Of a stretch of 64,000 nucleotides of DNA, positions 47,262 to 58,615 are shown piece by piece. Below the pieces are notes generated by a model. The model saw only the letters and a list, made by a program, of their open reading frames with translations, was not told the DNA's origin and searched no databases. Location: assembly GCA_000697475.1 (NCBI GenBank), contig JNEU01000906.1, positions 248,001 through 312,000 on the forward strand, read 5' to 3'. A program made the translations under genes and the position numbers. Each line of letters starts with the position of its first letter. Within the stretch, counting starts at the first letter, position 1. The stretch comes from Lichtheimia corymbifera B2541. Taxonomy: Eukaryota; Mucoromycota; Mucoromycetes; Mucorales; Lichtheimiaceae.

Positions 47262-48715
47262 ATGAGCGTGTCATGGCGAAATATTGGCAGGTTGTTCCGC
47301 TGCAACAGACTCTTTTTGACACGATCGCCCGCCACCATGCAAACCGATAAGAACAGCAACAACAAACGACCCCTCGAGGAGAAGAATGAAAGCACTGCAA
47401 AGAAGCCTGCCACTCGACAAGCATCGCTTTTGAGCATGTTCAAGCCCAAGGTGGTGGAAAAGGACGTTCAAGCACTTGGTGTCAAAACTTCTTCGCGTAA
47501 ACCCATCGATCTGTTGCCCGACATTAGCGACGAAATGAAGGAGCTCTTGGACTTGGAACTCACGACTATGCAGTATGACTGGTTCAAGGCACTGAAACCA
47601 GAGTTCACAAAGCCATACTTTATCGAAGTAAGACCACCCCACCCCTGAATACATGGATATAAGGCCACTCACTCATTTGTTGACATGATCTAGCTCAAGA
47701 AATTCCTCAAAGCCGAAAAGGATGCCAAAAACACCATCTTTCCTCCAGGTACGTAAGGGGGGTTGGGATCAGGGCATGGTCATGAAACTCAATACCCTTT
47801 ACATACAGCACCACAAATATACAGCTGGTCAAACTACACGCCACCATCTAAAGTGAAGGTTGTTATCATTGGCCAAGGTGAGCAGTCCATTTCAGTTGCC
47901 TAGCAACGAATGCCTGGTTACATGAACGCGAGTGCCTGACTTTATGTTGCATAGATCCTTATCACAACTATAACCAAGCACATGGTCTCTGCTTTTCTGT
48001 TGTCAAAGGCGTCAAGGTGCCTCCCTCCCTCGTCAACATTTATAAGGCTGTTACACGCGATTATCCTGACTTTAAGACACCTAACCATGGGTAAGGATAA
48101 CGTCAACGGGCATAGAGTGGATATGGATAATAATGAACGTCTGTATAGGTTCCTTGAAAACTGGGCAAAGCAAGGTGTGTTGCTACTCAATACGTCGTTG
48201 ACAGTCCGTGCGCATCAAGCTGCAAGCCATGCTGGTAAAGGTTGGGAAAAGTTCACAGGTAATATATCAAAAAGACGTTTTTTGGGCTTCGTGTCATTGT
48301 TGACGTGGTCATGTATCCTTTAGATGCCGTTATTAGTCATTTGAGTGAAAAGAATGCACACATTGTTTTCATGCTGTGGGGCTCACATGCGCAAAGCAGA
48401 AGCGGACGGATCAACAAATCGGTAAGTTTTCTCATATCGCGTCATTTAACATGATATATATATATATATTCATCCTGGTTATATATAATAGAAACATTTG
48501 GTGTTGAAATCGGTACATCCTTCACCCCTGTCAGCCCATCGTAAGTTTAACTTTTACAAAGGTACACGCTTAAACCTCCTCGACTCATTCACACACCCTC
48601 TCTTTTATTTTGCAACTCAGGTGGTTTCTTTGAATGTGGTCATTTCAAGGCTGCCAATGAATACCTTGTCAAGAACGCTCGTTCGGCTATCAATTGGAAT
48701 TGCTTGTGCGACTAG
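47262..48715 (+). CDS. UNG1: Uracil-DNA glycosylase (mitochondrial and nuclear)
   Basis: Eight exons: 47262-47627, 47694-47748, 47809-47877, 47955-48090, 48149-48258, 48324-48421, 48492-48540, 48621-48715; 325 residues. The enzyme excises uracil from DNA. Catalytic motifs are GQDPYHN (Asp at about 164, first residue of exon 4), [20 protein letters not shown] and [12 protein letters not shown]. The first 25 residues ([18 protein letters not shown]) are basic and amphipathic, like a mitochondrial leader. A second in-frame ATG at 47337 lies in a GCCACCATG context and starts a form with a PCNA-binding-like motif, Q53-x2-L-x3-F60, and basic stretches. Two products by leaky scanning are therefore likely. 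That is inferred from context, not shown. Confidence 0.96.
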
Positions 48716-49981
48716 GTTCTTGCATCATATTCCTTTTTTCCCCCATCTCGCCATCGTTATCATCATCACCATCATTCAAATCAATATCAATATGTACCTC
48801 CTTTTGAAAGCGACATATGATTTGTGATATGCGGAAAACAGAGGGAGAGTGAGGGAGTGAGAGGGACGTATTGTACATATACATGCTTTCGTTGCGTCTC
48901 TCGATCTTTTTCAACAGGGTGATTGGCCTCCGTGATCTTTATACGTCATTGGAATAGTGCCATATTTCTGGTATTAGAATCGAGCCGATAGTTATTATTA
49001 TGATGAACTGTAAGGAGAACAAGGGATACGAGTGAGGATAAAGAGAGAGCCGAAAAGGCGCGGAAGAAAGAAAAACATATAGCTGATAGGAGATGATTGT
49101 AAGTAGGGTATAGCGCTTGAAAAGGAGAGGAAAGGGAGTCAGATAGCAGATCTTCACAGTGGTATATCGCATGAGAATGACCTATAGACAAAAACATAAA
49201 AGATGCCTGCGTGGGGGTGTGTGTATGTATGTACTCCTTGATCAATGAGGGTAACGTGCTGGGTAAAAAAAAAGTCATCCGTATTGTGCCTTACTGGGAG
49301 AAAATAGGCGTCCGTGGATCGCATATATTCACCACAACAGCAAAAAAAGTGAAAGGGGGTGTTGCAGTATATGGAATGAGATGACAGATTCGATCGACAC
49401 AGCTAAAAGCACTTTATAGACACACACGCGTATGATGTGTGTGATAGGGAGACCTCCCATTTTAAAGTTAGGCTTTATAATGAATTACCCACCTTCTTAA
49501 GGAGCATATCCCATTTGTTTGTTGCCCTGTTTTCTTTGATGCCCTAGGTCTCATTTTATTTTCTGCACGTCTTGATCCCAAGAAGAATGAAGAATAAAAG
49601 CATGAAGATAGATGCTGAATCGAATCAAAGTGATTCAGGCGATTTGTTGAATATCGATGAGTGCGTGTGTATGTGTGTGTGTGTATGTGGCTGACTGAAA
49701 GGAGGTCTACAGGTGCTGGCACACGTACAATCGGGGAAGGTTTGATGGGACCGTAAAAGCAAGGGAGTGTTTTTTTTGAGCACAGCCCTACACCCTAAAA
49801 GGGCAGAAGCAACAATCAAAGAGATACGCGTGCGAAAAAAGTAACCCAGGAGGTGAAAAAAGACTCATCAGGCTAATTGAGCGATAAAAGGAACCGGTTT
49901 TTTTTTCACTTTTACCTTTCTTCTCTGCCTTCTTCTTTGTACTCGATTTCGACACCGCTTATCGGAAAGCTAAATCAAACA
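48716..49981. other. Intergenic region, UNG1 to 7-TM gene
   Basis: About 1.27 kb with no supported gene. It is rich in GA/GT simple sequence (about 48838-48870, 49200-49225, 49665-49690) and shows a T-rich run just before the 7-TM gene (about 49895-49905). ORFs on the minus strand are Ser/His/Thr-rich artefacts. Confidence 0.4.
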
Positions 49982-51298
49982 ATGGACCCCACAACGAACG
50001 AATCTGTGGATGTGCTACGCAATATTGTCATGGAGGTACAGCCGGATACGAGCGAGATCGTATCACAAGGCATTGCTCTCGTATCATGCACCATCATGTG
50101 TGCACTCTTTGGCATGAAAACATACAACGTGCAATTCAAATACTTGACCTACTCTCGATGGCTGGTCGTCATGTTATACATCAACTCATGGGCTTTCACC
50201 TATACTGCTGTCGTCTTGTCTTCTACCAATAATGGTAAGTGGTAGTAACAAGTTCATATAGGTGGCTCGTGCTGACATGTGTGTGTGCAATAGAAAATCA
50301 TTTATCTTGTTTGCTCTCCGAGTTGACATGTGATGTGTTTTACGCCGCTACCAAGCTCACGATTTACTTTTGGTATGTTTCAGTAATGCTCTTTAGGAAA
50401 CGCATGCTAACAGCAAGTTTAATTCAACAACAGGTTGATTGAAAAAGTTTGGGTTGTCTCTGCTGTGCGGAAATCAAGATTGAAGACAGGTTCATACAAG
50501 TTCCACCTTTGTTTGATGGCCCCATATGTCATTATTTTTGGTCTTATGGTACGGATCAGCTGCCCACTTTCCCAACAAAGGCAAATACTTATACTTGTCA
50601 ATTTGACAGCTTATGTACCACATTGCGGAAATTGAAGAGTCAGGCGTTTGCTGGATCGGTCTTCAACCTATCGCCAGTATCCCCTTGCTCGTAAGTAGTA
50701 CTAGGATCATCATCATTATAGCAGATATTAACCGTTATTCTATAGAGCTATGATTTCGTACGTAAAACTTATAGAGTCCACTGCCAACTTTGACTAACCT
50801 TGCTGCATCCAATTTACTATATAGGTCTTCAATTTGTATATGACTATCCTCTTTATCAAGCCCTTGATGAAGGTTAGCAAGAGCGTACACAGCGACTGGA
50901 AGCAAACTCGATTGCACGATGTAGCTCGTCGTACACTTATTGCATCGGTTGTATGCTTGCTCGTATCATCCGCCAATATTCTTGCATTGACCATCATGAA
51001 CGGCCGTGAACGTGGTGTTGTTTGCTTGACATGCTGCACCATTGATGTCACTATTAACGTAATCACCATTCATTGGGTCACGTCCAATCCAACAGGCAAG
51101 ACAACCAAGGAACAAATCAACAGCACATCGAATCCCAATGAAACTATGCATGGCACATTTGACAATGGCCCTGAAAAGAGAAATGATTTTGATGCTATTG
51201 GCATGGAACACGACCCAAGCAACGGCCGATTAATTATGGTAACACCGCATGATGATGATGGCAATTCGTCTCCAAGTTCCAGCATCCATAAGCACTAA
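49982..51298 (+). CDS. Seven-transmembrane protein of unknown family
   Basis: Six exons: 49982-50234, 50294-50372, 50434-50548, 50610-50690, 50746-50757, 50825-51298; 337 residues. Seven hydrophobic segments are visible, starting with GIALVSCTIMCALFG (about 29-49) and WLVVMLYINSWAFTYTAVVL. They continue through FYAATKLTIYFW, CLMAPYVIIFGLML, LYMTILFIKPLM and ASVVCLLVSSANILAL to the last, CCTIDVTINVITIHW. The N-terminus is short and the C-terminal ~85 residues are hydrophilic, Asn/Ser/Asp-rich, probably cytoplasmic. Exon 5 is 12 nt and encodes SYDF. The plan resembles a receptor, but no GPCR class motif (E/DRY, NPxxY) is seen and I cannot name the family. It converges on ARC1. Confidence 0.8.
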
Positions 51299-52030
51299 GC
51301 CCTTCACATATGCAGCCTTTGCAAAATACAGTATAGTAAAACAAAACGCTATTATATGCAGTACCCTGATACAAGTATACACGCACTCTATGTTTGTGCT
51401 TTCTCCGTTTATTCAATGAGAGTTGTTCTTAATATAGTAATAAATACCACTACTTTATGTATGGAGTTACAGTAATCTAATGGTCTGGATCATTCAAAAG
51501 CATCAAATACCTTACGCACAGCAGCAGGGCAGCATCACCACCACCACCAGCAATCCGTAGATGTGAGGAGGAGGAAGGGGGAAAAGTAGATCGGGTGAAC
51601 GATGAGAAAATGGCTATGTAGGGGTGATTACGGCACGAATTGCGCGTTGTATATCTCAATGAAAAGAATTAAAGTCGCCCTCTCTCCTCGTACATGCACA
51701 TGTATGATGTTGCCATATTCATGGGTGTGGTTACTCTGATTCAAAAACCTCCTCATAGAGGATGTACCCGCTCAATCGTAGGGCGAGTAAAGGAGCAAAC
51801 TTGACTAGAAACACGAAAATTATGCAGGGGGATAGAATGGTGCGAGCAAACAGCTACAAGGGGAACTACAATAAAAAAAATCACTCGCTTGCAATCATAG
51901 CGTCGTCAAAGCGCCATAATGCATCACATTTGGAGTCATAGTAGAGATCGATCGACACAAATCCTCGCGTCATTTAATTGTAATAGTCAAACTTGTCTAT
52001 GCACATGAAGCAAAATCACAAAGGATGCGT
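51299..52030. other. Convergent 3' region, 7-TM gene / ARC1
   Basis: This 732-bp spacer lies between convergent stops. A (CAC)n/(CAG)n-like patch at about 51520-51550 is the only simple sequence. No gene or RNA could be supported. Confidence 0.45.
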
Positions 52031-53723
52031 TTATTTGATACCACCACCAACAACGGTAGCCACTTGGCATTTGACAGGTTCGCCAGAAGCTGTTCGAATA
52101 AGGAAGGGCTTATCCTGATAATGTGCGATTCTATTCTCGTCAGTCTTGAAATCGGGTTGAACGGCTTCAAAGTATTTCTTCTTGGGTGGCAATTGCTTTT
52201 CAGGCTCGCCTAAAAAGAGATGATGGATCAATCAGCTTCTATTCACTCATAAACCCAAGAAAAGCTTACCTTCCAATCCTTCAAAGTAGATTCTATCACC
52301 TGGCTTGACCTTGCTGGTATCAACAGGGCTCAACAATTCGACCTTGCTGCCATCGGGAGCAGTAGCACAGAAGACCATGGCTTCAGATTTGACACCACGC
52401 ATACTAGCAGGCTTGAGATTGGCAATGCAAATAACCCATCGGTTCTATATCACACACATTGTCAACCTCATGTTTCCATAGCTGTATATGACCAATGACC
52501 TACCTGCATTTCCTCAAGAGGATACCACTTGACCAAACCAGAGACAACAGTACGGTACACACCTTCACCATCACCAAGATCAATCTCCTCAACATACAAG
52601 GAATCAGCACCTTCATGCTTCTTGCAGGAACGGATGTAACCGACACGGATATCCAAACGGGAAATGGTGGGTTGCTCAGGAGCAGCGGGAGCAGCTATAA
52701 GCCCATGCGTGAGTAGATGTTTTCAAAAGATAGGTCAAACCAAGAGTGTGTATACAACTCACGTTCTTTCTTCTCCTTCTTCTCCTTTTTAGCCTTCTTG
52801 TCTTTCTTGTCCTTTTTGCCTTCCTCCTTCTTATCACCGCCTTCCTTCTTGTCTCCTTTCTTGGCTTCCTTATCACCCTTCTTCTTGTCCTTCTATTACA
52901 AACATTAGCATGTGCATGTAACCATGATACTATTTACTTACAGCAGCAGCGATCACAGGTTCGGGAACATCGTCCAAGTTGATTGCAACAAGAGGGAACT
53001 CGGCAACAAGGTTGTTCTTGGCAACAACAATGTTTTGGATAAGATCAAACCATCGAAGGACATTGGGAGCGTTGGTCACTTTGACGTTTTTCTATAGACA
53101 TGCGTGTTGGTGAAAGCAATTCTCTTTGGTTGACATGCGTCATCTTACAGAGACACCGTGGACATGGCCAAAGATGATCAAATCGGCAATAGTCAATTGA
53201 TTGCTGACAACAAATGTACGGTAGCTCAGGTGACCATTCAGTTTCTATCGTTCATGGTTAGTATTGAGGCCTGTGTGTTTTATGCACTTCCACCATCCTA
53301 CCTGAAGAGCAGCAGTGATATCCTTGCTTGAACCACTCTTGAAAGCTGAAACACCCCAAGTAGCCCATTCTTCAACCTATGATAATGATGATAAAACAAA
53401 TCAGCTCACACTTCACCCCATCTATTATCCATCCCACACCTTACCTCAGCTTGGTTGTCTTTACCATCACCAAGAAGTTCAGGTTGAGTCTTGGATGCAA
53501 GGTATTTGGCAATAGTCACGGGACCTTCATACTTTTCACCAGACACCTTGAAGGGATTTTTCAAATGTCAATTTCGGGCATGAAGAGTGGTGTCATTTCA
53601 ACGCGTTACCTCCAATGCCAAGTTGTCAGCTGTTTGAAGCTTAGCAATGCCTTCAGCCTTGGTGTACTTGTAGACCAACAAGAGGTCCTTTGAAGTTTTT
53701 TCGGGAAGACTCAAGGTCGCCAT
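52031..53723 (-). CDS. ARC1: tRNA-binding aminoacyl-tRNA-synthetase cofactor Arc1/AIMP1
   Basis: Nine exons (ascending): 52031-52209, 52270-52444, 52504-52694, 52763-52892, 52942-53091, 53149-53244, 53302-53376, 53445-53546, 53610-53723; 403 residues. The N-terminal ~175 residues are a GST-C-like fold ([15 protein letters not shown]) that binds synthetases. A Lys/Glu-rich linker (about 180-222) follows, which binds tRNA non-specifically. The C-terminal EMAP-II/OB domain ([58 protein letters not shown]) binds tRNA. In yeast, Arc1 joins methionyl- and glutamyl-tRNA synthetases in the cytoplasm. The conserved order of three domains makes the assignment firm. Nine exons with short, conserved-phase introns fit a housekeeping gene. 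Confidence 0.95.
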
Positions 53724-53974
53724 ATCTCGTGTGTGTGTGGTGTTGTGAAAAAGTTCGATCAAACGAGAGAAGAGAAGAGACAGCGACGGGATCTCAAAAA
53801 GTCACGATAATCCACTCAGTGGCTCATTACTGCGCTACATACTGCACCACCATCACCCTCACTCACACCATATCGCCCAACTCATCATGACTCAAGAAAA
53901 ACAAATACCCCTATTCTTTGAAAGAAAACTATGTACAAATAAATGGATACTATTACTACGAAGAATGGCTAAGG

Positions 53975-55381
53975 TTAAGCATGTGTAGTAGTAGTGGTGC
54001 TGGTGGCGGTGGAGGTGGAGGGTGGCAAAGTGTCTGTTTGACGTGATAAGACTTCTTTTGCTGTTGCTGTTGACATTTCAATAAGACGATGTTTGGCATC
54101 ACAGACGAATGATAGGCGCTGCCTCGTGTTATTCATCATGTACTGGAAGGTATTCTGGTATAGCTCAAACACGGTACAAAAGATGTTCTTGCGTCGCCTT
54201 GATCCATCATCGCAACCACCCTCCTCCACGCTATTGCGTTCCTTCTCTCGTTTACGGCATTTGTATTCACACCTTTTCTTTGTCTTTTTCGACTTGACTT
54301 TTTCTTCTTCTTCTTCTTCCTTCTCCTCATCCTTGATGGTTTTGGTAGGAGCTGATTTATGATCCAGATCGGCTTCCTTTTGCTGGATAACATTGTCGAG
54401 TGTAGATATGAGTAATTCTGCAGGCGTCATGGTTTGATCAATAACCATCGACATGAGAGCAGGAGCGAGCAATGGATATCGTTGAAAGAGCCAAGCTGCA
54501 TATTGTTGGGCGTTTGGATCGGTATCTTTGGAAAGTGACATGAGACGAGGTAAATCCCATCGTGGCATGCTTGTATGTGATAACCAAGTAGTCATCAAAG
54601 GCATAGATAGCTCATCAAATGCGTTGGGTGCAAACAAGTCGCCTGGTGGGCTGCTGGTGCTTGCCATTATTTGCTGGTGTAATTGTTTCAGTTGTTCATT
54701 TTCTTGCAGCAGCTGAGTCACTAATTCTTGAACTCGCTTCAACTCGAGAGCCATTTCACCCTTGTCAGCTTTAAGCTGTTCCACCTCTTGCTCAAGCGAG
54801 GTAATATAGCCTTTCATCATACATCATGGTTAGAGACATGTTGGCATAATATACAATAAACACACACACACACACACACCTTTTGCTTTCTGGCGTGAGT
54901 TACGAGCTGAGATTTTGTTTCGCAGTTTACGACGGTCTTTGGATGACATGTTTCGCCATTGTGCTTCAGGTACTTCAGTTGCTGCTCCGGATACAATGCT
55001 CGATCTAAAATCAAGTCGACCTGTCATTTTGGCAAGTTGTTGCTGTTTGCTGCTACTGTTGTTGTTTTGTGTTTCATCATCGTCGTCATCCTTGCCGGGT
55101 GTGGATGGTGATACGCCGCGATCTCGAGAAGGACTACTGCCAGTGGTATTACTTTGTCCCGAAGTGCTTGCACTTGAAGAGGGTAATGATGCAAGTGGTA
55201 GGTTGTTACCCACTTGCCAGTCGCTGGCAGTAGCCAGCTCACCCAACAACGCGTTTATATCAAGGGCTGGTGTTGGTGTTGTTGTTAGATCAGCTTCATG
55301 ACCAGTATTCGAGGATTGCTGTTGTTCATTATCGTTCAGAAAAGAGGATTCTGTATCAAGAAGCCAGTCGTTCAAATCCAT
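53975..55381 (-). CDS. bZIP transcription factor
   Basis: Exons (ascending) are 53975-54810 and 54880-55381; 445 residues. An acidic, Ser/Asn/Gln-rich N-terminus (about 1-140, with a poly-Asp run) precedes a bZIP. The basic region is DRRKLRNKISARNSRQKAK, which carries the N-x7-R signature, and it is followed by a leucine zipper (YITSLEQEVEQLKADKGEMA, then LELKRVQELVTQLLQENEQL). The single intron falls exactly between basic region and zipper. Its donor is a GTGTGTGT run. The C-terminal half has an acidic-Lys stretch and a Ser/Thr-rich end. It should bind DNA as a dimer in the nucleus; the target genes are unknown. The basic motif is shared by several fungal bZIP groups, so I give no symbol. 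Confidence 0.9.
54861..54879. repeat. (CA)n microsatellite at the bZIP intron donor
   Basis: Nineteen bases of CA repeat on the plus strand form, on the minus strand, the GTGTGT donor end of intron 54811-54879. The length of this repeat directly sets the first bases of the intron. Confidence 0.9.
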
Positions 55382-55739
55382 GGATAATCGCAAGCGGAAA
55401 AGATGAAGGGAAAAAAAGTGGACTTGAGTACCACCAATAAATCAATGCACGGAATACTCAGATGGAATAAAAGTGGGTTAATAATCGGTAAAAGGACGTC
55501 ACAAGACAACTTGGCAAAGAACGTGGTGGTCTGTGTTTCTCCTTTTCCCCGCCCCAAAAAAGTTGATGCCACGTCGACGTTTCCTTTTTCATCATGTCAC
55601 GTTGCACCGGTCCCCTTTACCCTAAGCACCACCCAATTTCGATCGCCTGTGCTAATTATGCATTTGGTATGATTCATCGGCGCTATATAAATGATTCCAT
55701 TGTTATCAAATAATACATAATAGAGATAGCTAAAAGTAA
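55382..55739. other. Intergenic region, P450 3' end to bZIP promoter
   Basis: This 358-bp tandem spacer holds the bZIP promoter. Two ACGT-like cores (near 55497-55500 and 55571-55577) are visible; whether they are bZIP sites is unproven. Confidence 0.4.
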
Positions 55740-57940
55740 CTAATAACGACGATTGAAAACAATATCCAGGTTTTCAATAGTAATCATGCCGAAAACGATG
55801 CCGCGTTTCTCGATATCGTTCTTGTGGATGGTATCTTTTGGTAGTTCAAATGTATATTTACGCACTAAAAAGATCCCAAGTCAGTGGTCTTGACTCATTA
55901 CAATGATCCATGACCGAACTTACGTAGCATAGCCAAAACAACACGCTGTTGTGCGAGGGAAAAGTTCATACCTATACACTGACGTCCGCCATTACTAAGG
56001 ATGCAGTATCATGAGTTAATACAATGCGTGTTCTTGTTCAAGGTTTCATTGATCAGTATACGTACCTGAAAGGCACCCAAGCCAAGCCTGAGCCAGGTTG
56101 ACGTTCTGCTTCACCTCCGGGTGCATATCGATCAGGAATGAATTCGTCAGGGTTACTCCACACACGAGGATTACGGTGAAGGTTATAAATGTCAACATCA
56201 ATCTTTGTGTCTTTTGGGATAAAGACGCCGCCCAATTCGCAATCTTCCACAGTGGTACGTGTGGTCATTGTTAATAGAGGATTATGCAATCTCAGTGTCT
56301 ATGATACATATATATCTCAAGTCAATCAATGGCCATCGAAATCATGGTGGTAGTAGTACCTCTTTGATGATGGTATTTAAATAGGTCATTTCCTTTGTTT
56401 GTTCAACCGAGGGCAAAACATCGCATGACTCATCGCCTAAAATGCGAATGACCTCTTGTCGTGCCTTTTCTTGAACATCCTAGTGTGTGCTGCAATCAGC
56501 AATACTACTTTTTTTTTATCAATCTATGTATGAACTTACCGGGTTCTTTGCAAGTTCATATATAGCGCATGATAATGCAAAGGCGGTGGTATCATGGCCA
56601 GCTAAGAAAAAGATGCACAAATTGCTCTGTATGCGGTGTGTGTGTAACTATGAATGAATACATATACCTGGGGAAAGCAATGATTTATGCAAACCTTGAG
56701 TTCTTCGTTGGACATGACAGCGCCCTCCGATTCCGGATTCATTTCACTTTCAATCATGAGCGTGAGCAAGTCCTTTTCATGGTCTTCAATATCAGCTGCT
56801 TTCTTGGCAGCAATCTGCTCGCGCTTGTCATTGATAATGGTATCGAGCATGTTGAGGAAATCAGTGAGGTTGTCGTGCGCCTTTTGTCGGTCGGGAATCA
56901 GATGCACAAACTTGGTATCGAAGATAGGCATTAAGATATAGAGCGGCTTGACCATGCCCTCTCTGATGCTATTATACCCAGAAACCCACTTGTTGTCCTT
57001 ATCCCCCAAAGCATTAAAGTTGAAGCCTTTGAAGAAAGAGGTAAGCATCGAACCATGCATGTATATGCATTCACATACCAAAACCGGCAGTGCCAATGGC
57101 ATCCAATGTCAATCTCGTAAAGATATCGAGCACATTAATCTTGCCATTGCTGTCATCATCAATTGCCTTAAACATGTTTTGTGCCAAAGTGCCAAAGAGC
57201 TTCACTGGGAATGCACGATGGAATGCTGGATTGGCAATCTAACGTCATTGGAGGATTGTTTGATAAGATATGCAACTTTAAAGTTTTCGTGCATGCATGA
57301 AATTACCTTTCGATGGCGCTTCCAATCATGGCCATTAAGGAATACAATGTTAGGCCCACCGACATAACGTTCAATCAAGGTGCCTTGAACACCCATGGTC
57401 GTCTCCGATTTCGGAAAGTTATCTGCGCGCACACATGTTTAGAGCAAGCTGTATCTAATGCACAAGAATTATTACCTGTCTTTAAAAGCATTTGTTTTGC
57501 TGCTATTGGATCAGCAATATCAACAACCCAACCTTCAGGGCCAAATCGCTACATACATCCATGTCATATGAGCCTTTCATATCTTCATGTTTACATGTCT
57601 ACATCATCCTTACTGCAAAGACACCTGAACCTGCTGCCAGTGTTGGGAGGATGACTTGATGTGAATAATCTTGTACAAGGCCATTGGTCATGTAGTACTT
57701 GATGGTGGTCCAAAAATCACAATAGGGCAAGTGACTGAGAGAGGCGGGAGGTCGGCTAATCTTTCGATAGAAGCGATAAAGAGTGAGTGTCATTGTTGCC
57801 ATAGCAATAAGGGGGACAACGAATGCTTTTCTTTGACGTAGGTGGGGCATAACAACTGTAGAATAAACATGAATAATTTTTTCAAGTCCTGGCAACAGCC
57901 ATGTACTGGCTCGGTGAGCAAGTGTGGACACAATAGGCAT
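55740..57940 (-). CDS. Cytochrome P450 monooxygenase
   Basis: Ten exons (ascending): 55740-55864, 55924-55994, 56066-56298, 56360-56479, 56540-56626, 56695-57026, 57079-57238, 57307-57422, 57476-57548, 57614-57940; 547 residues. An N-terminal membrane anchor (about residues 38-58, AFVVPLIAMATMTLTLYRF) is followed by the P450 fold. I-helix LAGHDTTAFAL, the ExxR helix (KETLRLHNP, split by an intron), a PERF-like region (FIPDRYAP), and the heme loop FSNGGRQCIGMNF with the Cys ligand are all intact. It is expected in the ER, working with NADPH-P450 reductase. I could not assign the CYP family or substrate. No pathway genes lie beside it, so it is not an obvious part of a metabolite cluster. Confidence 0.93.
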
Positions 57941-58496
57941 GATTTGAAGAAACTAAGGTGTAAATGTTTTTGATGTGTGTGTGTGTGCGGATTTCTCGGG
58001 TGTCCCCCAGCGTATTTAAGTGAAAAAGAAGCGGGTGAAATGAAGGTTGCGTGGGATTAAGTGTGCCTGGAATGGAATTGTTTTCCACAATATCGTTCAT
58101 CACCTCGGCTTAAGATGATCTGTAGAGCCGCGCACAGCGGCAGAATCCTATCCCAGATGATAGTTGACGGTTACACGAGGTAGCTGGCGTTTGTTTGATG
58201 TCATTCTATCATTGAGCATCCTACCATCTTCGACAGCTATGCGTACCAAGGTCAATTGACTCATATGCTCCATGTTCACATTCCTCACGAGGTCTGCTTT
58301 GTATTAACCCCCAATAGTAGTATCACATATCCAAATATCCGGATCATACAAGATGATCCTTCAGCCATAAACAAGTTACACTAGCAGCAGTCTAATTATT
58401 TGTTCGATAAGAAAAACAATGGTGGTGGTGCATGATATGCATTATTGATGGAATTGGATTATGAAAATGGAGAAGAGAAAGACGCGGAAGACAGAC

Positions 58497-58527
<31 letters not shown>

Positions 58528-58615
58528 AAGATGTAAACTATGTACATGACTTTCGATGCAAGGGGGGATATATCTATGGAACAAAGTATGTGGAGGAAAT
58601 GGATCTAATATTAAC
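57941..58615. other. Intergenic region, Zn2Cys6 3' end to P450 promoter
   Basis: This 675-bp tandem spacer holds the P450 promoter and the 3' UTR of the Zn2Cys6 gene. A GA repeat lies near 58497-58525. No gene was seen. Confidence 0.45.
58497..58525. repeat. (GA)n microsatellite
   Basis: A nearly pure GA run lies about 90 bp downstream of the Zn2Cys6 stop codon, in its probable 3' UTR. On the minus strand it reads as TC repeats. Confidence 0.85.

Noticed and set aside
48939..49278. Ser/Leu-rich minus-strand ORFs upstream of the 7-TM gene
   Set aside because: Arise from GA-rich simple sequence read on the opposite strand.
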